A DNA stretch of 64,000 bases from Hemileia vastatrix (GCA_030280995.1 JASXTE010000004.1:17871185-17935184), one strand, 5' to 3'. Shown: positions 19,579 to 32,927, counted from the stretch's first letter. The notes: generated by a model from the sequence alone, not told the origin. Translations and numbers: made by a program.

Positions 19579-20642
19579 ATTGTTAAAAATGACAATATTT
19601 TATGTCTACAAAAGGAAAAATTCTATGGAATTAGTAGACAAAAGATATTAGCAATTTTATTACTAATAAAAAGCAATGGAGCTTACCCTGAATTTATATC
19701 TTTATTTATTTAAATAAATTATAAGAAAAATTTGAAAAAATCTGTTAAAAATATAATAATAAGTTCAACTAGACCTTTATAAGGGTGAATAAGTAGCTTA
19801 CCAAGCTTTAACCAAATACCAATTTAATTGGGTGTTATATTGGTGTCCAAATACCAAGTGAAATTGGGTTTATATTGGGTACAGTTACTACTGTAAATAA
19901 CTAATTTTTATTATAAAAAATTAGTACAATAATTATAAGGATTCTTTTCCGCAACCACTGAGTTATGATGACCCACTTATATGCAGCAGACCCAAATATT
20001 TGGTTTTTTTTGAGCTATACTAAGTAAAAATCACGTCCTAAGGCTTATACCAAAAAATCAACAATAATCAAGGAAAGACCCCCGATTGTCAGTGTATCTA
20101 GTATTTAAGTATGATATAAAAGTATTTATTTATGGTCCTACTACTTATTGATAAATTTTTAGTGATTAAAACTCAGGGGAAGACTAATAAATTAGTTATA
20201 CTCAAATAAAACTCACAATACTTGGATTTAAATGCGTGCTAGTGGTGGAAAATAGATGAATAGAATATAGTTATAGCTTATATAAAGATAATATCAATTT
20301 ATAATGTCTTTATAATATATCTTTGAATAATAATAATTGTATTATAATGTTTGTTTGAATTGTAGTAAGTGAATGATGATATATAACCGTCAAAATCCCT
20401 CCTTACTTATACCCAAATCCACTGGAGTGCACAGACCTTCAATCCAGATGATGTCACTGCTATCCCCAGCAATTACAGCACTGTGAGGGCCCATCACCTC
20501 CCCATGGCGTCCAATTCAAGCAGATTCACTACCCAGACCTCCAGTAAGGACCCTCCATCACAATTAATAATAACACAGACCTATACCATATATAGAAAAT
20601 CCAGATGAAAGCGGATACCATAAAGAAACAGGTAAAATAAAC
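19579..20642. other. AT-rich intergenic stretch, no gene seen
   Basis: Only a short local duplication of CCAAATACCAA...AATTGGG around 19813-19880 stands out. No open frame with recognisable homology. Confidence 0.5.
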
Positions 20643-20645
20643 AAT

Positions 20646-20906
20646 CACCACACAATATGGGGGGCGGACTTGCTAGCAAGTCCGCAACCTTGGACCCAAA
20701 CTCACCATAGATTGAACACACATTGAGCTATTGATAAAGGAGCCATACAATCAGGAATGAACACCACTCAGAAGAACAGTTTTAGGTGGGTGTTCAAGTA
20801 GAGTTCAGTATGGGTTCAGTATGAGTTCAGTCTGAGTTCCATCTGAGTTCCATCTGAGTTCAGGTTGAGGACTTGCTAGCAAGTCCACCCCCTATATTGC
20901 GTAGTG
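20646..20906 (+). mobile_element. CACTA-type MITE with 3-bp target duplication
   Basis: 261 bp with terminal inverted repeats: left CACCACACAATATGGGGGG, right (reverse complement) CACTACGCAATATAGGGGG. Each TIR continues into a palindrome with core GGACTTGCTAGCAAGTCC (20664-20685 extended, and 20869-20886). AAT is duplicated at 20643-20645 and 20907-20909. A CACTA start and a 3-bp duplication are hallmarks of EnSpm/CACTA elements. The interior has direct repeats of GAGTTCAGTATG-like units (about 20800-20865), typical of subterminal repeats. No coding capacity. Confidence 0.85.
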
Positions 20907-20909
20907 AAT

Positions 20910-22516
20910 AAAAAAGAGATTTAATGAAACCAAAAACATATAAAGGAAACAAATAAAATGTCCAAGCCCCCAATAACATCCCCAAGCATCCATATTAACC
21001 CAGAAATATCCTCCCAACCCATAAATCCGTGAATAATCATCCAAAGAAGTAAATTAAGTTGTCCAAACTGGGTGTATGCGCCTGATATAGGTGTCTATGC
21101 TTCTGTAGGTGTTTTGAGTCCACTGATTTCGTCCATATGACCTAAAATAAGCATAAAAACAAAGGTTATAGGCTATTAAGAGGCTAAAACCCACTTATAG
21201 ACCTAAATATACATAATATACTACATATTTCACTGAATATGAGATTTATGTATACATATAAGCTTATATATGTCAATAATTACTTCATATCACTTAAGAT
21301 AAGTATATTATGACTCCATTGACACCTTAATAAGTATTATTAGGCTATGGATAAGCTATTTAAACTACTATAAGTTATATAATAGTGTAATAAATAAATA
21401 AATATATATAATAATCATATATATAATTGTTTTAACCTTATTTTTAAGATATAAGCTTAATTTACTTAAGGTTATCTTATTTTAAGCATAAGAGATACTC
21501 AGTCCTAGGGATATCTAGGCTGAAAATATCCAAGGTTGATTTAGGAGAGGTTCAATTGTTCTTTATTCTTGTGTTTTATTATAGAGAATTAAATTTACCT
21601 TCCTGATTTTAATAAAATCTTCACATTCAATAGTTGTTCTTTTAAAGAATCCTCATTTTTCCTATTAGTTTTGTTGTTAGCCTTTTATTTCTTCTCATTT
21701 TTCTTTTTTTCTTCTTCTTTCCCATCTGTATTTTCCTTTAATATTTCTAGACAACACACCATAAAGTTTATTTTGTTAATATCCTACAATTCATGATTCT
21801 ATGAGTTAGAAAAAGACTATTTCATATCTTTATTGCAAGTATTTTGGTGAGGTTCTAGAGAAAATAGGTGGTTTTTCTATCCTTCTCACTTTAAAATTTC
21901 TGGGAAAGTAGAATAGCCTATTTTTATGCATAATTATTTTTCTCCATTTAAACTTTTTCTTTTTTCAATTCCATCACAGATAAATATTGGAAATTTGAAT
22001 CCCAGGAGCTCTGGATCTTGACTTTCAATCTTGCAAGTTTTACATGTTTCTCAAAGTAAGAAATTTTAGCTTTTTTTGGCTTCTTTTTGTTACTTTTGCA
22101 CCACTGAAATTCCCCCTACCTTCCACTTAAAAGGTCTTGAGCACCAGTATGAAACTTTCTGATTCCACTGCAATAAAATTTCAGCCCACTTCAAGACTTC
22201 TTGAACCACTTTATTCCAAATTATTTCCACGTAAAGCCATGAAAGTATACTTGAAATTTATCCCAAGCCCAGAAGTCTTCATAAGACTATGCCTAGGGGC
22301 CTGTAGGAAAAATAAAAAAAATTTCAGCTAAATGTAAGAATACAATGTGTGAAATAACCAACAGTCCCAGCTCCAGCTTGTCCACCCACATAATCTGCTG
22401 CTGTAGAGGTACTATATAAGAAGTTATAGACACAGAATGAGATGTGTAAAAGCTCTTAAATAAAAAAGATAGCCTTTCACTCTAACATTAACTAAAGATA
22501 GATCACAAAGTTGGTA
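20910..22516. other. AT-rich stretch without a gene
   Basis: No supported ORF, no RNA gene and no repeat family shared with the rest of the window was seen. Confidence 0.5.
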
Positions 22517-24578
22517 GCACAGGGGGGGGGAAAGAGGACTTGTAGGCAAGTCATTTTTCAGGTTTCCTGGAGTAATCATTTGAATGATCTTGTAGGGGAT
22601 GGTGTGAATGAAAATCTCTCAAGTGAAAATTTTAAAAATTATTTTGTCCTTTTTCCTCATTTAATGTTTTGAAATAGTGACATAAAGCAGTAAAATATAT
22701 ACTTTATATCATTTTCAATTTCGACACATACTTCATATTTTTACAAAGACATTCTCCATGTTAAATCAACATCCATAATGAATAATCAAAATAAATACAA
22801 TATGAATATAATTCATGGATGAAGGAAGAATATTTAATTTATAAATGTAATTTTCATATTTAACATGGATGCATATTTTGTCTTCAATATTAATTTCTCA
22901 TGTGTATCAAACATGAATTTGAATTTCTAATCTACCATATTTCATAGGAAATATATTATAAGGAATTATGGTCAACATGAGTAACTGAAACACAAAATTT
23001 TAGTTCTTATAAAGATTTACTTTTTATATATTTAATTCCATTATATTCTGAAAATATACTACTGTTATATCTGCTATTACAGAGGTAGACAAATAAATAA
23101 AGCTTTGATTTACCCAATAGGCATTTTTACTAAAAATATTTTTTCTGTGGGATTTTATATCTAAGCTACTTCAGATTATAAAAAAAAGATTGACTTGAAA
23201 ATTTATTTTTTTCAGAAAAAAACACATAAGCTAATCATTTTTTTAAATGACAAAAACAATATGCTTTGCAACTTTAAAATTATTATTATTCTGTTTTTTT
23301 TAAATTTTTCAAATGATTCACAGATCTAACAATCAAAATCTCATACCACATTAAAATTATTGAATTTCATGGCCTGTTATAAAGTGAGTTTTATAAGGCA
23401 TTGAATATCATTAACCTTTTCCATGTTCAATACTTCTTTTTGCTCCTTTATTTTTTATTTTTCTCTTTCTATGTAATCTTAAATTTTTAATTCTTCACTG
23501 TATTTAAGTTTTATTTGTGTTTTTTCTCAAAATATCAAGTCTAAAAGTAATTTAACAAGTGATTTTGAAGATATGATAGTAAAAAGTTGATTGATCTAAT
23601 TTTTTTGTGCCTGTTTTGGAGGGTTTGAGTTAGTAATCGGCAGTTTTTTCCTCAGATATTTATTTAGTGCCTTCTTTCTCTTTCTCCATTCAACTTGAAT
23701 TCACTAAAAAAATTCTTATCAGATTTTACAAGCTCTAATATTTCTTAAATATAAATTATGGTTTGAGGCTTCTTGGTGGGGTATATGTATCATATTTTGT
23801 TTCTTCCAATTGATTGGTTTACTAATAAGGTTTATTAATCAACTTCCTGGAGGTGATTTACCACATCAATTAATTTAAATTTTTAAAAGATGTAACAAGA
23901 TGGAATGTAGGGTGTTAAATTATAGAAAGTTAAGTCTGAAAATTTTCTCTACTTTTGAGTCAGCTTATATGAATTTCAATTAAATTATAGGCTTGCATTT
24001 AATTTTTTACAAGTTAAATTATTTTTTTTAAAGTAATCATTTATATAGAGCATTTCATTTGTTGTATTTTTTGGTAGAAATCAGAAATTGGGAGATACTG
24101 CCTTTATTACTGAACTTAAAGATTCAGTGGATAAAATAAGATCTATAATTATTTCAAAAGATTCTATATTTTCTATTTTTTATCCCTGTGAGTCCCTTCT
24201 TTTACCCCTCTGGGGCCCTCCCTACTGGCCCTTGGCTACTCAGTAGGGTGCTGAATTCCTTACACATACATATCTTGTTTCACTTCTTGAATCCCCTAAT
24301 TCACCATTAATTTTCCTTTTCATTTCTCTGAACACCCCCTTTTTATATTTATTTATAGACACAATGCTCTGATCTCTCATCCTTCTAGCTTCCTCATCAC
24401 ATCTTCAAGCCCCTTTATAAACTAAATTCCTTACCCTTCTTCCTAACTCTCTTCCTTAGTCCCTCACACCCCCAAATTTCATGATAAAATTGTTTCTGAA
24501 ACAACTTTTTTATGTGACTTGGAGGTTTGAGAAACCAAGTGAAATAGGGGCAGTATGAGCAAGGAAAAGACTGAGGTC

Positions 24579-24582
24579 ACGT
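24579..24582. other. Target duplication ACGT, left of solo LTR
   Basis: ACGT precedes TGTGGTAG and is repeated at 25672-25675 after ACCATA. It fixes the LTR termini and the 4-bp size. Confidence 0.88.
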
Positions 24583-25671
24583 TGTGGTAGCCTAAAGTTT
24601 AGTACAGCACCTAAATTTGTAAATGGAGCTATTACGTTGTAAAGATTGACAATGTTAATATTTTTAAAAGGGTTTTATTTAATTTATTTAAGTTTTAAAT
24701 ATGAAGAAATTGGTCAAAAGCAAATGCCTACACGAAAATAATTTATTTTACAGAGAAAACTTATTTTTACGGTCTGAAAAGCTTATAAGTATCAAGTCGA
24801 GTCACTTAAGAACCTTGGGAAATTTTTCCAGAATTTTCACTATTTTTCTTATATTTTTAAATGAATTTTAAAGATTTATAGAAATATTTACGTTTTTAGA
24901 AATTACTTAACTTTGACAAATTTTCACGGGGTGATTAGAGCTGCGCAGACTACGAAAAATAGTTTTGAATGTAAAGAGGAAGAGGCTCTATCATGTGTAA
25001 TTTTTCAGATTTTTTATTATAGTTTTAAGGTTCTAATTGAGTCCGGAGGTCCGGACAAGCTCCAGACGGGCTCCAGATAGGCTCTGGCTGAGTTCTGGAG
25101 AAGTATCTTAGACAAGTGACTAGGTATACTTAAGAGCCTCTCAGACTCAAAATTGGGCATCATACAGACATCATGCAGCTTAATCTTTAACCAGCACGGT
25201 CTCACTTTTTTTATTACTCAACAAATTAAATAAAATTGTAATACCCTTAAAACTTTATATTTTATATATAACATTTTAGAAATACTACTCAACAATTTAA
25301 ATCACACATCATACAGGGTATCTTTAGAAAGGTCTTCATCACTGGGACTTGATTATTGCTGTCTCATAAAAATTCAAATTATTATAAAAACATAAAATTC
25401 AATCTTTTCAGATCTTTCACTGGTACACCTTAATTGTTGATATCAGTATTTCTTTCTCAACAGCCACTTTTATTTAAATCTAAATAAGCGTTAAATATTT
25501 CAGGGTTTCATAATTTCATTTTACATCAGATCTAAATAGACTGGGTAGCTTAGCGATTTAGAACACCTACTTTGTTATTTTTGTTGGAAGGACGGGGTTT
25601 TCCACTAAATCCACATATCTCCTCCGGATTCTGCTTACAGCAAGGCGACTGTAAGAGTTTACCATACCATA
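24583..25671 (+). repeat. Solo LTR of the element 1/2 family
   Basis: About 1.09 kb, TGTGGTAGCC...ACCATA, flanked by ACGT on both sides. More diverged than the element 1 LTRs. The minisatellite is reduced to a few degenerate GCTCC units. It lies inside the non-coding TIR element. Confidence 0.92.
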
Positions 25672-27032
25672 ACGTGAAGAAAAATTTCATAGAGACACTT
25701 TTCTTCACATGACTTGTGGGTTCATGTGCCTCAGTCAATTAATTCAAGGAAGGGAAGTGCAAATACTGAGTTCACTTGCAGCAAAGTGTCTCTGCAAACT
25801 TTGCTGCACATGACTTCAGTCTTTTATTTGCTCAACCTTCACCTCTTCCACTTAGTCATTTGAAGCCTAAAGTCACATGAAAAAAATTGTTTCAGAGATA
25901 CTTTTCTTCATGTTACTTAAGGGCTCAAGGGTGTAATTATGTGAGTAGCAGGATGAGTGGGAGAGCAAAGAGGTCAAGTCTATGGAGGGGGGGAAGCAAA
26001 AAATATAGGTGTGTGATGGGGGTCCTGGGAGTGGAATAAGAGAGTGTTAAAGTGGTGAATGAGGGATTTTTTTTAGTAGGGGGTAAATTCTTCCAGAATA
26101 TATAGAGTTTGGGTGGTATGATGGGGAATTTAGCACAGTGCAAAATTGGGCAAAAGTGAGCTGGGAAAACAAGGATTGTGAGACTCTCACAACTTTCAAA
26201 TGACACAATTTTGTATGATTAAAAAATTTACACAACAGGAAGGTAGAAGGTTAGGGAATAGGATTGAAGGTATCCATGCAAGGCAATTTTGGGGTCAATG
26301 GAAAGTGGGAGACAAAGTTTGAATTACAGAAGACGGTATAACTCTGAAGGGTATATTTTCCACTATATATCTCACTGAGTGTTAGAATTTAAAGAATGAG
26401 CATTGAAGAACACATAATAAATCATTAAATCTTAATTAAAATTTAATATGTAAATTAAATGAATATAAAATATTATTTTACTATTCCTATAGAATATGGC
26501 CAATATGTAATTTTATAATTCATGAATGATGGATATGAAATTTAGATCAAAGATACATATTTATTAACCACCAAATTTGAGCATGAATTTATATTGTGTA
26601 ATAATTATGGGTTATTTTTTAAATATTAAATATTTCATTATGAAGAAGTGTATTAAAGTGGATAGAGATCTGAAATGTGATCCAGATAATGTTTGTAACA
26701 AAATAAGATGAACACATGAAATGGTTTTGAAGCTGTAGAGGTTTAGAATTATCAACATAAATTTGTGTTGAATTCAAGGAAGATGAGAAAAAAATGGATA
26801 AGGTGGTCCATCAGAGAGAATTTTAAGAGATTAAAATTAATTTTTTAATCTTGGTCTATTATAGAAATCTCAAAGAAACTTATCTTTTTGTTGTGATTCT
26901 GGCTTTTATACAGACCCAAAATTAAAAAAAGGTGATCTTCAGCCTACCCAAATATATAAGAAGGTTACAGAAAGGTTAGTCAGAAGAGAAAAAATACAAC
27001 TTGCCTACCAGTCCTCCTTTTTCCCCCTGTGC

Positions 27033-28123
27033 AGTGACACAGTATTCTGGTGTTTTGAAATAAAACAGTAATAAAAACCTCTAGTAGAGACTTGTACCTT
27101 CTTCATAAATTTCCTGAATAAATGGTTCCTATAATCTAGATATATAGATAAATACTAAAAGACATAATTGTAATTATAGTGGAATACAACACACACACAA
27201 AGAGACTTGACTTTAAAAATATAGGTTTGTTAGATACACATTAATACAAATTGTGGTTCTAATAAACTTAGATTTTTAAAAATTTTGGAATTACTCAATG
27301 GATAATTTAAAAATAAAATTTCCTAAACTTCTAATTCACTTATTATATAGTGATTAATATTAAATAATGCTCTTTAAAATATTTATTACTATAATTTTTT
27401 TCATTTTTACTTCCTAAACTCTCTTCCATGTATGGACTACCAAATTACTATGTATATTGATGATCTAAATTTTTATATGTGTCTCCTCTTCTCTCTTTTA
27501 TCTCCTTCCCTACACTCAAGTATAGAAGCTTTCTTTTTAGCTCATCCTTTGGCAATGTTTCATGATCAATATTTATAATAATCTTTTGAAAATATAATTT
27601 CACTTCTTTTGCTTGCAATAAGTAACTAATATAATTTTAAATGCTTAGATAATCCAATTATAACCTCCTTCTTTTTCTTCCTAATTTTCTATTTATGAAG
27701 CTTGTAACTAACCTTATAATTTTATTTCTCCTTGCACTAACAATAGAACTAAGCTTCAGAATTAATGTGAAAAAAACATCCCCTTACCAATTTATTTCTA
27801 TCTTATTTTTTGCTTCAACTGCTAATGCCTGGCACTGTCAGATCCTACATTATACGTAACTTTTACCTAAATATTTATGCACCTACAGAACTTTCCTTAC
27901 TAATTTCAGTGCTTCCATAAACTGGAAATGTTTCCTTAACTGATCCATTTCTTCCTTCAAACACATACCTTCTCTATATGCATAACACAAAATTCTAATT
28001 TAAATATACATTTGTATAATTATAATCCATAGTCTTTTGTGCTTCTTCAGTCATTTTATTAAGTAGGATATGATACACAAAGGTATAAAAACTTCTGTGA
28101 TTCCATAAAATTTTACTTTGTGT
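27033..28123. other. AT-rich stretch, nothing recognised
   Basis: No gene, RNA or shared repeat found between the TIR element and the CACTA-like end at 28124. Confidence 0.5.
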
Positions 28124-28358
28124 CACCACAGGAAATTGGGGGGGTCTTTTTAGCAATACCATTTATTTAAAAATTTTGTTAAAATTTTGGGAAGCAGTTG
28201 AGAAACTAGATTCAAACAAGCAGAACCTGCATTCCGTTAGAGATTGGACCCAGGGTGGTCCTTATTTGATTACAACTTGATCAGAGCTTGAGCATCACTT
28301 GACCAACAGTTGAACTCAGTTGTTGGTTTTTAATTAACAACTAACAACTGAGTTCAAC
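28124..28358 (+). mobile_element. CACTA-like left terminus with subterminal inverted repeat
   Basis: CACCACAGGAAATTGGGGGG (28124-28143) matches the MITE and the terminus at 44706. The adjoining GGTCTTTTTAGCAATACC is a decayed form of the palindrome at 44706. A hairpin with 16-bp perfect arms (28309-28324 and 28343-28358, beginning GTTGAACTCAGTTGTT) lies just inside, and GTTGAACTC also occurs near the 44706 end. No matching right end was found. Confidence 0.65.
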
Positions 28359-28627
28359 ATCAACAGGAAAAGGTGTAAATTTCAAAATGGCAGTGTGACT
28401 GGCTCAAAACTCAGTGGGACTCTCTCAAAGCTCAAAAAATGCAAAAATCTCCTCAGGCAGGTCCCTCCAGACCTCAACAATTCAACCCAAATCCTCCTCA
28501 CCCTTACCTAGGAGGAAGAAGAAGGAAAAAATCACTTCCAAGTTTTTTCAAAACCATGGTAAAGCCCTCCATTTAATCTCAAGCTCCCTTTCTGGTTACT
28601 GATATAGTTCCTTCAGTTAATTCTTGA

Positions 28628-30298
28628 ATGGGAGATGATACCTTGAGACTAGTAGAGGCTGGTTCTAGTAGGAATATTAATCAACATTCTAATGTAACTA
28701 CTCCTTTATTCTTGATTGCTACTTCAATTATAAACCCTGATAGGGCTATTATATATGAAACAATTGATTCTGAAGTTTATGAGACTCTGGAAAATTACTC
28801 TGTCTCTATTGAGAAATGCCACTGATGTAGCTACTATTAATGATGAATATTTGAGAGATATTATTACCAAAAGAAATAAAATAGTGAACAAACTACAATT
28901 GACTTAAAAATTTAATAGTTTTTTAACTGAACAAGGTTACCAAGCAGTGAGAAGTGAATTGCAGAGGGTTTCTGATGGTTTTTATAATTACAAAGTAACT
29001 CATGAAAAGAAAGTTTCTTTTTGGAAAAATATCAAGAACTATTTGTCCAAGTTAAAAGAATCTGTTTCTATCTGTTGCCAGGAACTAGAAGGACATAAGT
29101 TTAACTTGAAAAGACTGAGTAACCATCATTCATCTCTGCAAAACAAGAATCAACTATTTTTTGCAACTATCAATGAGACATTATTCAGTATTCCTAGAGA
29201 GAAGAATAGGCTAAAAAACATTGAAGAACATTTGAACTCATTTTTACTTGACCTAAAATATTCTTCCATCTCCTTGAAAGAACCTGTTGCGCAATCTACT
29301 TCAATTGTACCTGAGACAAATTAATCAGAAGTAAAATAAGTGCAAGAAATTCCTGTAGATATTCCTGAGTTTCCATCATAAATGGATTATGCACCCTGTT
29401 CATCTACAGAAGGGTTAAAAAATGAGATTACTGCGCAGTTAAAGAAATTACAAGTTCTTACACAGAAACAATTATGTAACAAGGAAATTGCCTCAAATTG
29501 AAAGAATTGGCCCAAATTGATCAATACCCATCATTTGATGGTGATTCTTCTTCTAATTGGCAGCAATTTATTTGTAGAATTGATAACCTTAAGAGATCTT
29601 ATAACCTTCCAGATGAATAATTTGTGTCTAAATTGATTTCTTTATTTTCCAATGTTTCCCTGATGTGGTATGAATATGTCCTTTTAGATAAAAATAACTA
29701 CTCCTGGGAGGATGTGAAGAAATTGATTAAAGCATAGTTTGGTGGTTGAAAGTTTAGGTTAGCCCAACAAAGGCAGTATGAGGAAGCTACATATAGCTCA
29801 TATTCTGCAGGAAAACCTATTGAGTTCCTTATGAAACTAGTACAGATCCTGAGAGCAATGGATCCAAACATGGACTTTGAATTATGGAAGGACAGGATCC
29901 TTTATAAATCGCCTATGTCTCTGAGAGACTTAATAGTTGCTAGGACTGAATTCTCAAGGGAACCTCCTTCTTTTATTAATAATTTTAATGAGGTCCTTTT
30001 AAATAAAAATTATGATTCTAGAAGGTTCACTCCTATACCTTCATTGGAGAAGACCTCCAATTACCAACAAAAAATTTCTGAAAATGTTAGTAAACCTTCT
30101 GCCCCTGTTTCATCTAAAAAGTATGCAAAAAAAACTTGCTTTAAATGCAGCAAGCCTTGGCAGAAAGGCCATGTTTGTGACAATAAAAAAATCTTGATGA
30201 AAAAACAGAGGGACCTGCTGAACACACAGTTGTACTGGATTATACTTCAAGTGATTGTGCCAGCAACATTTCTTATGAGTCTAACCAGGAAATCTTGA
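28628..30298 (+). pseudogene. Gag of Gypsy element 5 (fragmented)
   Basis: Pieces in changing frames (28628-28825, 28947-29324, 29340-29830, 29831-30298). The middle reads YPSFDGDSSSNWQQF...LISLFSN, like Ty3 capsids. The last piece has a knuckle CFKCSKPWQKGHVC (C-x2-C-x7-H-x-C), the variant seen in many plant and fungal Gypsy Gags. Several stops and shifts. No LTR recognised upstream; the nearest landmark is the CACTA-like end. Confidence 0.72.
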
Positions 30299-30876
30299 TG
30301 CTGGAAGAAGATATTCAATATTTAAATATTATTGACATTAAGAAAAATGACTTATCTACAGTTGAGGATTCTGAAATAATAAGAAACCTTGATAACAGCT
30401 CAATAATTATTGCCCCTCTCAAGGCACCTGTCTTGATTAATGGAAAGAAAATTGAGGTTTTTTTGGCTTTTGGAGCTGGAGGAAGTGTTGTATCTGAAAA
30501 AGCACTTGCCTCAGTGGATCAGGATTATAAATCAAAACTTATGCCTATCACTTGTGAGAACTGGAGAGGTTATGGCTCTGTTTTTTCCCACATTGGTAAA
30601 TAAAAAGCTACAGTATTTTACAAATATAACTATGACTTTGTAGGAGCTATGTGTGACTTTTGAGTTATGAAAAATGATAACTAAAGTAATTGGTTTATTG
30701 AGGGAAGTGATATTTTAACCAAATATGGCATCAAATTGGATCCCTCAAACCAATTCTTCACAAAGGGGTTGAATATGAAGAGAAAATTTAAAATTTATTC
30801 CCCAAAAAAGTTATTAAAACCAGGATTGAACATATGTAATTCTGTGGTTAAATATAAAGGAAGATCTACAAAATAA
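30299..30876 (+). pseudogene. Protease region of element 5 (active site lost)
   Basis: The frame 30295-30603 carries APVLINGKKIEVFLAFGAGG then SVVSEKAL. At the position of the retroviral D-S/T-G triad it reads F-G-A, so the catalytic Asp is missing. The following 270 bp are out of frame. Confidence 0.62.
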
Positions 30877-31631
30877 ATGTCTTCCCTATTTTCTGAAATT
30901 CACACAGATTCTTTTGGAGAAAAACTTTCTGGTATGGAGAAAGATTCCATCATTCAGTTGATAAAATCTTTTCCTATGGCCTTTGCTCAAGCGCTTCATG
31001 AACTAGGACTGGTTAAAGAAGAGATGAATCTTTCATTATCTTTCCCATCAACTGAAATACCATTTATTTCAAAGAAGAAGCCTTATCCTGCCTCTCCCAC
31101 AAAGATAAAAGATATTGAGGACAATTTCTCTACCCTTTTGAAAATGAATATTGTTGAAAAGGTAGTTGAAAAACCTAAATATTGTATTATCTCACCTGTC
31201 TTTATAATTTATGAGAAAGCCAAAGCCAGGTTATGTGGTGATTATAGAGCATTAAATACTTATACTGTAGATTATATCTATCCCTTACCAAGAAATAGTT
31301 CTATCCATTCTACCTTACAGGGTGCTAAATATATCAGCTGTCTAGATGGTAATAAAGGATATCACCAGGTACCTGTTGAGAAGAATTCCCAGAATTTTCT
31401 GATGATTGCTAATCATATGGGTATATATAAGTATATTAGAATGCCATTTGGCCCCAAAAGTACCCCTTCAGTTTTTCAAAAAGTTATGGATAACACATTC
31501 CATCAAGAAATAATTGCGGAATGGCTGATGGTTTACATTGATGATATCATCATATTCTCCAAAACATTTGAGGACCACCTTAACCACCTATGTAAAGTTT
31601 TCCATAAAATGGATGAGATAAATATGACAAT
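30877..31631 (+). pseudogene. Reverse transcriptase of element 5, truncated
   Basis: A 250-aa open stretch: ISPVFIIYEKAKARLCGDYR, RALNTYTVDYIYPLPR, IRMPFGPKSTPSVFQ and the catalytic VYIDDIIIFSK. All are standard Gypsy RT blocks. The homology stops abruptly near 31630, and RNase H and integrase are absent. Confidence 0.85.
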
Positions 31632-32048
31632 GTGGCATTCCACATCTGGGTATTCCACTTAGGTGAAAATTTGATTGAATATTTCTTGAAAGGAAAATTT
31701 TGGTGTTACCAGGTGTTAATTGGGTTACTATGGATATTTTTGGGATGATTTGTGGCATTTTGGAATGGTTATATGATGGTATTTTTCTTGTGATTGATTT
31801 GATGGGTTTATGGATTAAGAAATGGTCATATTGGATTTTTGGGGTGATTCTCCAACTTTGGGTATTCTTTGGGGCTTTTTAGGTTTATTTTTGAAGATTA
31901 GTAGCAATTTTCTGGATTATAAGGCTGTATATTTGGAATTTTGGAAGGTGATTATTATCATTGGATAGCCCAGATTTTTCTCTATCTTTTATGTCTTGAT
32001 GGTTTTTTATCATATTTTATTGTTTTCTTAGTGTTTTACTTGATTTAG
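31632..32048. other. Unidentified G/T-rich filler between elements 5 and 3
   Basis: Begins with a small hairpin TGTGG-CATT-CCACA (31630-31643) where the RT homology ends. The phrase GTGGCATT recurs at 31751. No gene or known repeat recognised. It may be a fragment of another transposon. Confidence 0.45.
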
Positions 32049-32852
32049 TGTCACGTGCCATGTGACACTTGAGGCAAAAGCAGCTCATTAAATAAATAAA
32101 ACAGAGGTCTAAATCCATACTAAAAGCGCAGAAAGCGTCTCTACCTCGCCACGGTGACTTCCCTTTGTGTGCTCACTATTCAACTGCGCTAATCTAAACC
32201 TTAAATCTAAATTAGTCAATTCTCAAAAGTGTGTTTAGGCTTTTCTTCGATAAGCAATGAATAGCGCAATAGTCAATGCAATATTCCACTAAAGGATTTT
32301 ATTAAATATCTGTGGGTTATTAAAAAGGGGTAGTGAGCATAGATGGAATGGTTAGTGGAGGATTAAGGGGTTAAAAGATGTCAGTGAGGAGGGTCCAGGT
32401 GTAACAGGTGTAACTGTGGTGGTCTGTGGTTTGTGGAATGATGGATGGGTATGAGGTCAATGCGAGGAGGAGTAATAGATATAAAAGGGGTTGGATTTTT
32501 GGTTCAACTTTTCTTTAGAATTAAATTATAAAACTTATTTATAGTTAATAGTGGTAAAACTGCAAGTAAAATAATTGTTATTATACATTTCCCTTTTCCC
32601 TCAATAATCATTTCTAAATTTAAATCTTTGATTGATGAGTGTTACAACCCTTTGTGAGATTCTAAGAATATTAGTATTACCTTTAGATATATTAAGATTC
32701 TTCTTGAATATAATTCAAAGCAGTAGCTCTTCCTTTGAGTCATCTTTGAATCACTTCCTCAAACATTTCCTCTGTGCTTTGAAGAAGTCTCTAAACTCCT
32801 CATCTCACTTTCAGGAACACCCTTCACCTTGTGCGTAGGTCATCCAGTGACA
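32049..32852 (+). repeat. 5' LTR of element 3
   Basis: 804 bp, TGTCACGTG...CCAGTGACA, with perfect terminal TGTCAC/GTGACA. The reverse complement matches 38149-38927 along its length. No TGG-type primer site follows directly, so the priming mechanism is unclear (self-priming is known in some Gypsy elements). Confidence 0.85.
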
Positions 32853-32927
32853 GTATAATTTAATTCTCTGTAGTTCTCATTCTTTGCACTACTACATCCT
32901 ATTTCAGGTGCTTTATAAATTATTAAA

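Larger units (their letters stand above)
22517..27032. mobile_element. Non-coding TIR element containing a solo LTR
   Basis: Left end GCACAGGGGGGGGGAAAGAG then GACTTG-TAGG-CAAGTC (22537-22552). The right end (reverse complement of about 26997-27032) is GCACAGGGGGAAAAAGGAGG followed by ACTGG-TAGG-CAAGT. The inverted repeat spans about 35 bp with a short indel and mismatches. The G-run followed by a GACTTG/CAAGTC palindrome links it to the MITE at 20646. About 3.4 kb once the internal solo LTR is removed. No ORF. A target duplication could not be settled because the outermost bases differ between ends. Confidence 0.65.

Noticed and set aside
28414..28602. Short ORF upstream of the element 5 gag
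   Set aside because: 62 codons, Ser/Lys-rich, no homology or context to support it beyond chance.
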